Shown here: piece by piece, positions 17,776 to 27,144 of the stretch
Position numbering within the stretch: position 1 is the stretch's first letter
Layout of the letters: the number at the start of each line of letters is the position of its first letter
Notes under the pieces: generated by a model
The model's database searches: none
Told to the model about the DNA's origin: nothing
What the model saw: the letters and a program-made list of their open reading frames with translations, nothing else
Assembly (NCBI GenBank): GCA_963762425.1
Contig: CAVXKY010000024.1
Location: 310,001 to 374,000, forward strand
Reading direction: 5' to 3'
Source: REEB95 sp963762425
GTDB lineage: Bacteria > Pseudomonadota > Alphaproteobacteria > ATCC43930 > CGMCC-115725
Length of the DNA stretch: 64,000 nt
Translations under genes and position numbers: made by a program

Positions 17776-18820
17776 ATGGACGACCAGCCGAGACGCGGCC
17801 ACGCCGCCGCCACCCGCAAGGACCGCGCGCCAGGGGCGTTTCCGCGCACCCGCCTGCGCCGCAACCGGCGTTTTGACTGGTCGCGGCGCCTGGTGGCGGA
17901 GCATGTCCTGACAGCGGCCGATCTGATCTGGCCGGTCTTCGTCCATGACGACAAGGCGGCGCGCACGCCCATTCCCTCGATGCCGGGCGTCGACCGGCTT
18001 TCCATAGCGGCCTTGGTCGACGAGGCCGGCCTGGCCAAGGAGCTCGGCATACCCCTGATCGCGTTGTTCCCGGCGACGCCGCCCGGCCTCAAGACGCCCG
18101 AGGGCGAAGAGGCGCTCAATCCCGACAATCTGGTCTGCCGCGCGGTGCGCGCGGTCAAAAAGGCGCATCCCGATCTGGGCGTGATGTGCGACGTGGCGCT
18201 CGATCCCTATACCAGCCACGGCCATGACGGCGTGTTGCGCGGCGACGAGGTCGCCAATGACGAGACCGTGGATACTTCTGTGCCGCCAGGCGCTGGTCGA
18301 GGCCGAGGCGGGCTGCGATGTGATCGCGCCCTCCGACATGATGGATGGGCGCGTGGGCGCGATCCGCGACGCGCTCGACGCGGCCGGGCTGAAGCGCGTT
18401 CTGATCATGGCCTATGCCGCGAAATACGCCTCGGGCTTCTACGGCCCGTTCCGCGACGCGGTCGGCAGCAAGGGCGCGCTCGGCAAGGCCGACAAGCGCG
18501 GCTATCAGATGGACCCGGCCAATGGCGAGGAAGCGTTGCGCGAGGTCGCGCTCGATATCGCCGAGGGCGCCGACATGGTCATGGTCAAGCCCGGCCTGCC
18601 TTATCTCGACATCGTCTGGCGCGTGAAAGAACGCTTCGGCATGCCCACCTTCGCCTATCAGGTGAGCGGCGAATACGCGATGATCAAGGGCGCCATCGAG
18701 CGGGGCTGGCTCGATCCCGGCGTGGCGATGGAAACGCTGCTCGGGTTCAAGCGCGCCGGCGCCGACGGCGTGCTGACATATTTCGCGCTCGAAGCGGCGA
18801 GGATTCTCAAGCAGGGCTGA
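17776..18820 (+). CDS. hemB: Delta-aminolevulinic acid dehydratase (porphobilinogen synthase), one frameshift
   Basis: About 347 residues; joins two 5-aminolevulinates into porphobilinogen in haem synthesis. Landmarks: RRNRRFDWSRRLVAEH, LIWPVFVHD, the metal switch CDVALDPYTSHGHDG, VIAPSDMMDGRVGAIR, the active-site Lys segments YAAKYASGFYGPFRDAVGS and MVMVKPGLPYLD, and TFAYQVSGEYAM. The Asp/Ala-type switch without the zinc cysteines is the Mg-dependent form found in alphaproteobacteria. The frame changes near 18272 (between NDETVD and LLCRQALVEAEAG); haem synthesis is normally essential, so a sequence error is likely. The 3' end overlaps the convergent hydrolase gene by 14 bases. Confidence 0.9.
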
Positions 18821-19805
18821 GCGCGGCGAAGAACCGCGCGATGGCGAGGTTGTGCCACGCCGCGCCGCCCGGGCCGTGATAGCCCACATGCCCGCCGCGC
18901 GCGGTGAGCACGGGACGCAAGTTCGAATTCCGGCTCCAATCAAAAGCGTCATAGGGTTCGTCCGGAACCCAGGGATCGTCGCGCGCGTGCAACAGTAGCG
19001 TCGGCACGGCGATGCCGGGCAGGAACTGGCCCGACGACGCGCTTGCGTAATATTCCTCGACGCTTTTGAACCCGGCGCGCCGCGCGCTGTAGACCTGGTC
19101 GAATTCCCGCACGCTGCGCGCGCCCATCACCGCTTCGCGCTCGGCCGGCGACAGCGCCACGCCCGGCGCCACCGCCTCGGCCTTCATGTAGTGCAACAGA
19201 TAGCGCTGATAAAAATAGTTGCGCCAACCGCCGAGGCGGCGAGCGGTGGATGCTAGGTCGAGCGGCGCCGACACCACGGCGGCGGCCTTGAGCCGGGCTT
19301 CGCCGCCGCGTTCGCCCAGATATTTGAGCAGCAGATTGCCGCCGAGCGAATAGCCCACCGCCGTCAAGCCGCGCGCGGCAAGCTCGCCCGGCAAACCCGC
19401 GAAGACGCGGGCGAGATCGTCGCTGCTGCCGGCATTGTATTGCGCGGCGCAAAGCGGGCGCGAACGCCCCGCCCCGCGCAAATTGAGCCGCAGCACCGGA
19501 TAGCCCTGCGACAGGAAATGCACCGCGCTTTCGCGCATGTAGAAGCTGTCTTCGAAACCGGTCAGGCCGTGGATCAAAACCACCAGGGAAAGCGAAGCAT
19601 CCGCGCGCGGATGCCCCAGCATAGTGGAAAGCGTATCGCCGCTGCCGTCGTTCAAGGGAATCAAAAGCCGCTCTTGCCGGTAGAGCTCGAGCGGCGCGCG
19701 GCATTTCACCATCACACTGCGCATGGTCTGAAGGTCCGGCCCCAGCCACGGCAGGCGCTGGCGGAAAGGCGGCAGGTCGACGGTTTGAAGCCGCGCGTCA
19801 GGCAT
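18807..19805 (-). CDS. YheT-family alpha/beta hydrolase
   Basis: 332 residues. The fold and triad of the YheT/ABHD1-3 family are visible: GPDLQTMRS near residue 22, LVVLIHGLTGFEDSFYMR, the nucleophile Ser153 in GYSLGGNLLLKYLGE, Asp in LLLHARDDPWVPDEPYD and His in TARGGHVGYHGPGG. Members are putative esterases or lipases of unknown natural substrate. Its ATG lies inside the end of the upstream hydrolase gene (ATGCCTGA, 8-base overlap), so the two hydrolases are probably translationally coupled. Confidence 0.85.
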   Translation of the reverse strand: MPDARLQTVDLPPFRQRLPWLGPDLQTMRSVMVKCRAPLELYRQERLLIPLNDGSGDTLSTMLGHPRADASLSLVVLIHGLTGFEDSFYMRESAVHFLSQGYPVLRLNLRGAGRSRPLCAAQYNAGSSDDLARVFAGLPGELAARGLTAVGYSLGGNLLLKYLGERGGEARLKAAAVVSAPLDLASTARRLGGWRNYFYQRYLLHYMKAEAVAPGVALSPAEREAVMGARSVREFDQVYSARRAGFKSVEEYYASASSGQFLPGIAVPTLLLHARDDPWVPDEPYDAFDWSRNSNLRPVLTARGGHVGYHGPGGAAWHNLAIARFFAALSPA

Positions 19806-20660
19806 GGCCGAGCAGGAACTCCCGCACGATCTTGATCTGGTCCGGCGCCGTCAACGACGGCGCATGGCCGATACCGGGAAACTCGACCAGACGGGCGCGC
19901 GGGCCACGCTGCCGTCATCGCCTCGGCGTCGGCCGCGCGCAGGATGTCGGACTCCGCGCCGCGCAGCACCAGCACCGGGCAAGTGACGGCATCGTAATAT
20001 TTCCAGAGATCGACGTCCCTGACGAACCAGACCCTTCTTGAACGGCGCCGCGATCTTGGGATCGTAATCCAACCCCAGCCGGCCATTGGGTTTGATCCGC
20101 GCACTGTGCGCCGCCATGCTCCGCCAGATGTCGTCCGGCAGATCGCCGAAGCCGGCGAAAATGGAGCGCAGCGCGGTTTCGAGCGCGGCCAGATCCTTGA
20201 AGCTCGGGTCGAGGCCGACATAACGGCGTATGCGCTTCAGCCCTTGCTTGGCGATCAGCGGCCCGACATCGTTGATGACCAGCCGGCGGATGGGCGAATT
20301 CGGCCGCGCCGCCATCAGCATGCCGATGATGCCGCCCATCGAGGTGCCGACCAGATCGACAGTTTCGACCGCGAGTGCCGCAATCAGCGCCGCCATGTCG
20401 GCGAGATAGAGCGGATAGTCATAGGCCATGGGGTCGTCGAGCCACTGGCTGCGGCCACGGCCGGGCATGTCCGGACAGACGACGCGGAAATCGGACGAGA
20501 GCGCCTGCGCCAGGATATCGAAATCGCGGCCGTTGCGGGTCAGGCCGTGCAGGCACAGCACCGTGCGCACCCGTCCATTCGTTCCCTGGGGCCCCGCCCA
20601 TTCGTAATAGGCAAGGCGGTGAGCGGGCGGTCCCGGACAGTCAAGGGTCTTTTCAATCAT
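19798..20660 (-). CDS. Alpha/beta hydrolase, two frameshifts near the C-terminus
   Basis: About 287 residues when joined. Motifs: VLCLHGLTRNGRDFD, PDMPGRGRSQWL, nucleophile Ser107 in LVGTSMGGIIGML, INDVGPLI, then CPVLVLRGAESDILR, and the final His in EFPGIGHAPSLTAPDQI. Frame changes lie near 20030 (VRDVDLWKYYDAV) and 19905. I chose the ATG at 20660 because GGGGTGG stands just before it; an in-frame start at 20702 has none. The end at 19798 is deduced from the third frame (IVREFLLGHA). Resembles haloalkane dehalogenase/epoxide hydrolase-like general hydrolases; the substrate is not evident. Confidence 0.75.
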
Positions 20661-20804
20661 CGCCACCCCAATAGATTGCGCCGCCGGTGACCGGCGTATC
20701 AAGACAGGTCATGGACGAGGCCCGTGCCATGGTTTAAGAAACACGGGATTCAAGACTGGGGGCAAGAAACGCTTCGGTCCCCAGCAAGAAAAGGTAAGGA
20801 TAAA

Positions 20805-21956
20805 ATGGCCGTTAAAGGGCCGCTCTCGGGCATCACCGTCGTCGATCTTTCCCGCATTCTCGCCGGTCCCTATTGCACCTTCCTGATGGCCCAGCTCGGC
20901 GCGCGGGTGATCAAGGTCGAGGCTCCGGGCAAGGGCGATGACGCCCGCGAATACGGACCCTTTCGCGGCGGTGTATCCACCTATTTCGCCTCGGTCAACC
21001 GCGGCAAGCAGTCGATCGCGCTCGATATGCGCAAGGATGCCGACAAACGCATTCTCGACAAGCTCCTGGAGAAGGCGGACGTGCTGGTGGAGAATTTCCG
21101 CCCCGGCACCATGGAAAAATTCGGCTATGGCTGGGACACGCTCCATCCGCGCTATAAGCGGCTGATCTACGCCGCCGCCTCGGGCTTCGGCCATAGCGGT
21201 CCGTCCTCCAGCAACCCGGCCTATGACATGGTGGTGCAGGGCCTGGGCGGGATCATGTCGGTTACCGGCCACAAGGGCCAGCCGCCGGTGCGGATCGGCA
21301 TGTCGATCGGCGACATCGGCGCCGGGCTTTATACCGCCATCGCGGTCAATGCCGCGCTGCTCCACCGCGAGAAGACCGGCGAAGCCACCAAGATCGACAT
21401 CGCCATGTTCGATTGTCAGTTGGCGCTCTTGGAAAATGCGATCATGCGCTACACCGTCACCGGCGAGATTCCGGGGCCGCTGGGCGCGCGGCATCCCACC
21501 ATCACGCCGTTCGAGGCATTTTCCACGTCGGACAATTACATCATCATCGCCGCCGGCAACGACGCCCTGTTCAAGCAGCTGTGCGAGGCGCTCGGCCTAC
21601 CCGAAATGGCCAGGAACCCGGATTACGCCAGCAACGATTTGCGCTTGCGCAACGAGCCGCAATTGAAAGCCGAGATCGAGCTGGTGCTGCGCGCCAAGCC
21701 CGCCGCCTTCTGGCTCGATCTATTCGCTAAGGCCGGAATACCCTCCGGGCCGATCAACAACATCGCCCAAGCCCTCGCCCACCCCCAGGTGGAAGCCCGC
21801 GACATGCTGGTGACGGTGAACGATCCCGCCGCCGGCCCGCTCAAGCTCGCCGGCAATCCGCTCAAGATTTCGGGATTTGCCGGGCCTAAAGCGCACGATC
21901 CCGCGCCCAAGCTCGACGCCGACCGCGAAGCGATATTGAAGGAACTGGGACTTTAA
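20805..21956 (+). CDS. Family III CoA transferase (CaiB/BaiF type)
   Basis: 383 residues from ATG 20805 (AAGGTAAGGA ahead). Class III CoA transferases move CoA between carboxylates through an aspartyl-CoA intermediate. Seen here: GITVVDLSRILAGPYCT, ARVIKVEAPGKGDDAR, FASVNRGKQSIALDM, the catalytic Asp141 in NPAYDMVVQGLGG, the GAGLYTAIAVNAAL helix and a C-terminal SGPINNIAQALAHPQ. The substrate cannot be told from sequence. The aldehyde dehydrogenase gene follows 69 bases later on the same strand, so both may act in breakdown of one carboxylic acid. Confidence 0.85.
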   Translation: MAVKGPLSGITVVDLSRILAGPYCTFLMAQLGARVIKVEAPGKGDDAREYGPFRGGVSTYFASVNRGKQSIALDMRKDADKRILDKLLEKADVLVENFRPGTMEKFGYGWDTLHPRYKRLIYAAASGFGHSGPSSSNPAYDMVVQGLGGIMSVTGHKGQPPVRIGMSIGDIGAGLYTAIAVNAALLHREKTGEATKIDIAMFDCQLALLENAIMRYTVTGEIPGPLGARHPTITPFEAFSTSDNYIIIAAGNDALFKQLCEALGLPEMARNPDYASNDLRLRNEPQLKAEIELVLRAKPAAFWLDLFAKAGIPSGPINNIAQALAHPQVEARDMLVTVNDPAAGPLKLAGNPLKISGFAGPKAHDPAPKLDADREAILKELGL

Positions 21957-22025
21957 GCCGCGCCCGTCCCGGCTTACACTCGGGCCAAAACCGGCATAAG
22001 TCTTCAAGCCTTAGGGAGCCCACCC

Positions 22026-23525
22026 ATGCTGCAAAACCGCTTGTCGCCCGTGCTCGACCCGCGCGCCTTGGCGCGCGAGATGTCGAACAAGCTCTTGATC
22101 GACGGCGCCATGGTGCCGGCGGTGTCGCGCAAGACCTTCAAGGTGGTCAACCCGGCCAGCCAGGAAATCGTCGGCGAAGCTGCCGACGGCGCCGCGGCCG
22201 ATGTGGACGTCGCAGTCAAGGCGGCGCAGAAGGCGCAAAAGGCCTGGGCCAAGATCGCGCCGCGCGAGCGCGGCAAGCTGGTCCATGAATGCGGAAAGCT
22301 TCTCGGCGATCATGTCGAGGAACTGGCGCGGCTCATCACGCTCGAAACCGGCAAGGCGATCCGCACCGAGAGCCGGGTCGAAGCGGGGGTCTTCGCCGAT
22401 ATTCTGGTTTTCTACGGCGGGCTCGGTTCGGAACTGAAGGGCGAAACCGTTCCCTTCAAGCCGGGCATGCTGACCATCACCCAGCGCGAACCGATCGGCG
22501 TGGTGGGGGCGATCATTCCCTGGAACGTCCCTCTCCTGTTGATGGCGCTCAAGATCGCTCCGGCGATGGTCGCCGGCAACGCCGTGGTGGTGAAATCCGC
22601 CGAGGAGGCGCCGCTCGCCGTGCTGCGCGCCTGCCAGATCATGAATCAGGTTCTGCCGCCCGGCGTGCTGAATATTCTCTCGGGCGACGGGCCGCAATGC
22701 GGCGCGCCGCTGGTGGCACATAAGGGCATCGGCAAGGTCACCTTCACCGGTTCGGTCGAGACCGGAAAAATGGTCTACGCCGCGGCCTCGCAGAAGCTGA
22801 TTCCGGTGACGCTGGAACTGGGCGGCAAGAGCCCGATGGTGGTGATGGGCGACGCCGATCTGGAAAAGGCGATCGACGGCGCGATCGTCGGCATGCGCTT
22901 CACCCGCCAGGGGCAAAGCTGCACCGCGGCCTCGCGCATTTTCGTCCATGAATCCATCCACGACGCCTTCGTCTCGAAGCTCAAGGCCAAGGTCGATGCG
23001 ATGAAAATGGGCGATCCCCTGGACGAGGCGACCGATATCGGCACGATCATCTCCAAGCAGCAATACGACAAGGTGATCGCCTATATCGAATACGGCGAGA
23101 AGAGCCCGGGCGCCAAGGCCAACAAATGCTCCGCCATGCCCAAGGACGCGAAACTGGCCAAGGGCTATTTCGTGCAACCGGTGATCTTCACGGGAATTTC
23201 GAACGACAACAAGCTCGCGCGCGAGGAAATCTTCGGGCCGGTGACCTGCGTCATCAAGTTCAAGGATTACGAGGACGCCATCCGCCAGGCCAACGACACC
23301 GAATTCGGCCTTGCCGCCACCATCTGGACCAAGGATCTCAAGACCGCGCTCGACGCCACCCAACGGCTCGAGGCGGGATTGGTGCAGGTGAACCAGAATC
23401 TGGTGGTGCAGGCCAACATGTCCTATGGCGGCGTCAAGAGTTCGGGTCTCGGCAAGGAAGCCTCGCTCGAATCCATGCTCGAACACTTCACCCACAAGAA
23501 GACCATCATCCTCAACCTCAATTGA
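22026..23525 (+). CDS. NAD(P)-dependent aldehyde dehydrogenase
   Basis: 499 residues, the usual length for the ALDH superfamily. The cofactor and active-site motifs are present: PWNVPLLLMALKIAPA, KSAEEAPLAVL, FTGSVETGK, general base Glu264 in TLELGGKSP, catalytic nucleophile Cys299 in RQGQSCTAASR, and EEIFGPVTCVIKF. The C-terminus VKSSGLGKEASLESMLEH is typical of betaine/aromatic aldehyde-type enzymes. The first 20 residues before NKLLIDGAMVPA are extra, so the true start could be the ATG coding for Met19. The ribosome-binding site is AGGGAGCCCACCC. The stop codon overlaps the proposed start of the next gene. Confidence 0.9.
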   Translation: MLQNRLSPVLDPRALAREMSNKLLIDGAMVPAVSRKTFKVVNPASQEIVGEAADGAAADVDVAVKAAQKAQKAWAKIAPRERGKLVHECGKLLGDHVEELARLITLETGKAIRTESRVEAGVFADILVFYGGLGSELKGETVPFKPGMLTITQREPIGVVGAIIPWNVPLLLMALKIAPAMVAGNAVVVKSAEEAPLAVLRACQIMNQVLPPGVLNILSGDGPQCGAPLVAHKGIGKVTFTGSVETGKMVYAAASQKLIPVTLELGGKSPMVVMGDADLEKAIDGAIVGMRFTRQGQSCTAASRIFVHESIHDAFVSKLKAKVDAMKMGDPLDEATDIGTIISKQQYDKVIAYIEYGEKSPGAKANKCSAMPKDAKLAKGYFVQPVIFTGISNDNKLAREEIFGPVTCVIKFKDYEDAIRQANDTEFGLAATIWTKDLKTALDATQRLEAGLVQVNQNLVVQANMSYGGVKSSGLGKEASLESMLEHFTHKKTIILNLN

Positions 23526-25903
23526 AGAAAACCCGGCATAAAAAAAAGGCACCGCGGCGTCTCCATTCGTCTTTCCGCCGGGTTGCGCTGGGATTTCTGA
23601 TTGTGGTGCTGGCATTCGTCATCGGCGCCGGCGGAGCGAGTTATCTCTGGCTTAGAACGTCACTGCCGCAAACCGACGGCCAATTGGTCCTGCCCGGCCT
23701 CTCCGCCGCGGTTTCGATCAGCCGCGACGCCAAGGGCATTCCCACCATAACCGCGCAAAACGACCGCGACGCCGCTTTCGCGCTGGGATTCCTCCATGCC
23801 CAGGACCGGCTCTACGCCATGGATTTGATGCGGCGCTACGGCGCGGGGCGGCTTGCCGAATGGTTCGGCGACGCGGCGGTGCCGATCGACCGGTTCACCC
23901 GGATGCTCGGGCTTTACCACGCGGCGCAAAAGCAATACGACGCGCTCTCGCCCGAGCTGCGCGCGGTGTTCGACGCCTATGCCGCCGGCGTCAACGCCTT
24001 CCTCGCCACGCGGCGCGGCGCGCTGCCGCCGGAATATTACCTGATCGGCGCCGCGCCCGAGCCTTGGACCCCGGCGGATTCGCTGGTCTGGGGCAAGATC
24101 ATGGATTTGCAATTGACCGGAAATTTCCGCGGCGAGTTGCAACGCGTGCGGCTGTTGCAACGGGTTTCGCCCGCCGATCTCGACGTGCTCTATCCGCCCT
24201 ATCCCGACGACGCACCTACGCCCACGGGCGAACGCGCGTTGCTCGATGGCTTGTCCGCCGACGCGCTCGCTGCGGCTCTGCCACCGGGTGACGACCAGCC
24301 CGTGCGCGCCTCGAATAATTGGGCGGTCTCGGGAAAGCGCAGCCAATCGGGCAAGCCGATCCTCGCCAACGACACGCATCTGAGCTTCGCCTCGCCGGGC
24401 ACCTGGTATCTGACGCGCATCAAGACCCCGGCGCTCGATCTGGCCGGCGTCACCGCCCCGGGCGCGCCCTTCATCGTCATCGGCCACAGCGACCGGATTG
24501 CCTGGGGCTTCACCACGACGACGAGCGACGTCGAAGACCTCTTCATCGAGAAACCCGATCCCGACGATCCCGGCCGCTATCTCGCGCCCGGAGGTTCGCT
24601 GCCCTTCGATGTGCGGCAGGAGGAAATCCAGGTGCGCGGCGCTTCGCCGGTTTCGCTCGTCATCCGTTCGACGCGCCACGGCTCGGTCATTTCCGACCTC
24701 GCCGGCTTGAATGCGCCGGGCGGCGAAATGCTGGCGCTTTCCACCACCTGGCTCGGTGACGACGACCGCACGCCCGAGGCGATCTGGAATTTGTCACGCG
24801 CCACCAACTGGACCGAATTCCTGGCGGCACTCAAGGATTGGACAGCGCCGCAACAGAACATTCTCTATGCCGACGCCGCCGGCCATATCGGCTTTTTCGC
24901 ACCGGGGCGCGTACCGATCCGCGCCAAGGGCGATGGCTGGCTGCCGGCGCCGGGCTGGAGCGGCGAATACGACTGGACCGGATACATCCCTTTCGCCGCA
25001 CTGCCGAGCGCCTTCGATCCGCCGCGGCAACGCCTGGTCACCGCCAATAACCGCATCGTGCCCAAGAATTACGGCTATTTCCTCGGCCGCGACTGGGATC
25101 TGCCCAACCGCGCCGAGCGCATCGCCGCGCTGCTCGACAGCGTGCCTCAGCAATCGCCCGATACCATGGCGGCGATTCAGGGCGACACGCTCTCGCTCAT
25201 GGCCCACGACCTGCTGCCTTTGATGCTGACCACCCTGCCTTCCAATCCGCGCGCCCAGGCGGCGATGGACCGGCTTCGCGCCTGGGACGGACGCATGGGC
25301 CGGGACAGCATGGAGCCGCTGCTTTTCAGTGCCTGGTTGCGCGAGCTCAACCGCACGCTGTTCGCCGCGAAACTCGGCCCCGATTTCGCCGATTACTGGA
25401 GCCTGCGTCCCGATGCCGTGCGCGCCGTCCTCACATCGCATCCCGATTGGTGCGGCGCTTCCGGCTGCGGCTCGGCTCTCGCGACATCGCTTGACCGCGC
25501 GCTCGACGATCTCTCGTCGCGTGACGGTTCCGATCCCGGTACGTGGAGCTGGGGCAAGGCGCACCACGCCATATTCGAGCATCCGTTATGGTCGAAGCTG
25601 CCGCGGCTGAAGGACTGGCTGACGCCCAGCATTGCCGCCGATGGCGGCATCGATACGGTCAATGCCGGCGCCTTCTTCGTTCGCGACGACGACGCGCCCT
25701 TCGCCGACCGCTTCGGCCCGGTGATGCGCATGATCGTCGACATGGCCGAGCCGGGGTCGGCGCGCTTCATGGTGGTGCCGGGGCAATCGGGCAATCCACT
25801 TTCGCGGCATTGGGACGATCTGCTGACGCCCTGGCGTAATGTCGATTACGTCCGCTTCGGCGGCGATTCCAGCGGCGGCACGCTCGTGCTTTCGCCTCCC
25901 TGA
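23522..25903 (+). CDS. Penicillin-acylase-family (S45) N-terminal-nucleophile hydrolase
   Basis: 793 residues starting at a TTG that overlaps the aldehyde dehydrogenase stop codon (TTGA). A basic N-terminus (KKTRHKKK) and one membrane segment (VALGFLIVVLAFVIGAG) anchor or export it. Next come the alpha-chain motif FALGFLHAQDRLYAMDLMRR and the self-cleavage site before Ser264 in VRASNNWAVSGKRS; this Ser becomes the N-terminal nucleophile of the beta chain. Beta-chain features are ILANDTHLSFASPGTWY, IGHSDRIAWGFTTTTSDVEDLF and an Asn-containing HHAIFEHP with VVPGQSGNPLS. Family members split amides such as penicillins or acyl-homoserine lactones; the natural substrate here is unknown. Confidence 0.85.
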   Translation: MKKTRHKKKAPRRLHSSFRRVALGFLIVVLAFVIGAGGASYLWLRTSLPQTDGQLVLPGLSAAVSISRDAKGIPTITAQNDRDAAFALGFLHAQDRLYAMDLMRRYGAGRLAEWFGDAAVPIDRFTRMLGLYHAAQKQYDALSPELRAVFDAYAAGVNAFLATRRGALPPEYYLIGAAPEPWTPADSLVWGKIMDLQLTGNFRGELQRVRLLQRVSPADLDVLYPPYPDDAPTPTGERALLDGLSADALAAALPPGDDQPVRASNNWAVSGKRSQSGKPILANDTHLSFASPGTWYLTRIKTPALDLAGVTAPGAPFIVIGHSDRIAWGFTTTTSDVEDLFIEKPDPDDPGRYLAPGGSLPFDVRQEEIQVRGASPVSLVIRSTRHGSVISDLAGLNAPGGEMLALSTTWLGDDDRTPEAIWNLSRATNWTEFLAALKDWTAPQQNILYADAAGHIGFFAPGRVPIRAKGDGWLPAPGWSGEYDWTGYIPFAALPSAFDPPRQRLVTANNRIVPKNYGYFLGRDWDLPNRAERIAALLDSVPQQSPDTMAAIQGDTLSLMAHDLLPLMLTTLPSNPRAQAAMDRLRAWDGRMGRDSMEPLLFSAWLRELNRTLFAAKLGPDFADYWSLRPDAVRAVLTSHPDWCGASGCGSALATSLDRALDDLSSRDGSDPGTWSWGKAHHAIFEHPLWSKLPRLKDWLTPSIAADGGIDTVNAGAFFVRDDDAPFADRFGPVMRMIVDMAEPGSARFMVVPGQSGNPLSRHWDDLLTPWRNVDYVRFGGDSSGGTLVLSPP

Positions 25904-25918
25904 GCGACGGTCCGCCTC

Positions 25919-26203
25919 CTAGCCCTCGACGATATAGAGCCGGCTCGATGCCGACGCCTTCTTGCGCAGCGCGATCGCCGCCTGGTAATCGGCCAATTCA
26001 TGGAAGCGCTTGGCGGCATCGAGGCTCGGGAATTCGAGTATGACCAGGCGCTTGGGCGCAGCACCTTCGAGCGACACGGTCTTGCCGCCGCGCGCGATAT
26101 ATTTGCCGCCGTGACGGGCGATCGATTCACTGGCGGCCTTTTTGTAGGGCTCGTAGGCGACCGCATCGGTGACATCGATTTCGGCGATGAGATAAGCGAC
26201 CAT
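25919..26203 (-). CDS. DUF1330 protein
   Basis: A 94-residue dimeric alpha-beta barrel protein of the DUF1330 family. Typical elements are YLIAEIDVTDAVAYEPYKK, a central GGKYIARGG and RLVILEFPSLDAAKRFH, followed by a short helix and RLYIVEG. The start at 26203 has GGGAGAA seven bases ahead; an upstream in-frame ATG lacks such a site. The family is of unknown function and is related to stress or quinone-type monooxygenase folds. It stands alone between two convergent or divergent genes. Confidence 0.85.
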   Translation of the reverse strand: MVAYLIAEIDVTDAVAYEPYKKAASESIARHGGKYIARGGKTVSLEGAAPKRLVILEFPSLDAAKRFHELADYQAAIALRKKASASSRLYIVEG

Positions 26204-26334
26204 GCAATTCTCCCTGCTGATTCCGGGCGTTTCCAATTCTCCGAGTCCCTCTATAGCAGTTTGTTCATGCGCCGGCATGGGCTTGCGCCCAAGCCCGTCT
26301 GCCGTCCATAATTAGATTGTAGGAGGGTGGCAGG

Positions 26335-27081
26335 ATGCCCGAAGGCCGCGGCGGCTCGTCGAGAGTGGCGATCGAACTGATTCCGCCACAACATTTCTTC
26401 GCCACCGGTACTCTGCCCTGCCCGTACGTCGCTGGCCGCGGCGAGCGCAAGCTCGTCACCGAATTGTACGGCAGCGGCGCCGCCAGGCTTTACAATGAAT
26501 TGTCGCGCGCCGGCTTTCGCCGCAGCCATGCGCTGGCTTACCGCCCCGCTTGCTCCGGTTGTTCGGCCTGCGTGCCGGTGCGTATCCCGGTGGCGGATTT
26601 CGCCGAAAGCCGTTCGCAACGCCGCATCCGCAATTTGAACCGCGATCTTGCCGTATCGGCCGAGAATCCGCATGCCGATCACGAGCAGTTCCGCCTGTTC
26701 CAGCGTTATCAGCGCTCGCGCCACGCCGACAGCGACATGGCGGCGATGACCTACGGCGACTACCGGGCGATGATCGAGGACAGCCCGCTTTTGACCCGGG
26801 TTCTAACCTTGCGCGAGGCAAACGGCGCATTGCGCGGCGCCTGCCTGGCCGATGTGCTCGATGACGGGATTTCCGCAGTCTACAGCTATTACGATCCCGA
26901 GGAAGGCAAGCGCGGTTTCGGCACCATGCTGGTGCTGGCGCTGGTGGACGAGGCAAGGCGGCGCGGCTTGGCTTACGTCTATTTGGGCTATTGGATATCG
27001 GCCAGCGCCAAGATGGCCTACAAGGTGCGTTTCCGGCCGCTCGAAGCGTTGACCGGCGGCGCCTGGCAGCGCATGGAGTAG
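26335..27081 (+). CDS. bpt: Aspartate/glutamate leucyltransferase
   Basis: 248 residues. Bpt transfers leucine from Leu-tRNA to proteins with N-terminal Asp or Glu, marking them for ClpAP in the N-degron pathway. Features: FFATGTLPCPYVAGRGERKL, the GFRRSHALAYRPACSGCSACVPVRI Cys motif (CSGCSAC), FAESRSQRRIRNLNRDL, a GNAT-like fold with GACLADVLDDGISAVYSYYDPEEGKRG and LGYWISASAKMAYK. Length and order fit the family closely. The ATG at 26335 follows AGGAGGGTGGCAGG. It is convergent with the large oxidoreductase gene. Confidence 0.95.
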   Translation: MPEGRGGSSRVAIELIPPQHFFATGTLPCPYVAGRGERKLVTELYGSGAARLYNELSRAGFRRSHALAYRPACSGCSACVPVRIPVADFAESRSQRRIRNLNRDLAVSAENPHADHEQFRLFQRYQRSRHADSDMAAMTYGDYRAMIEDSPLLTRVLTLREANGALRGACLADVLDDGISAVYSYYDPEEGKRGFGTMLVLALVDEARRRGLAYVYLGYWISASAKMAYKVRFRPLEALTGGAWQRME

Positions 27082-27144
27082 CCCCGACTCGCGTGAAGAA
27101 GCTTATTTAGGAATCTGTATCTAAACGATTTTGTGCGCCGCAGC

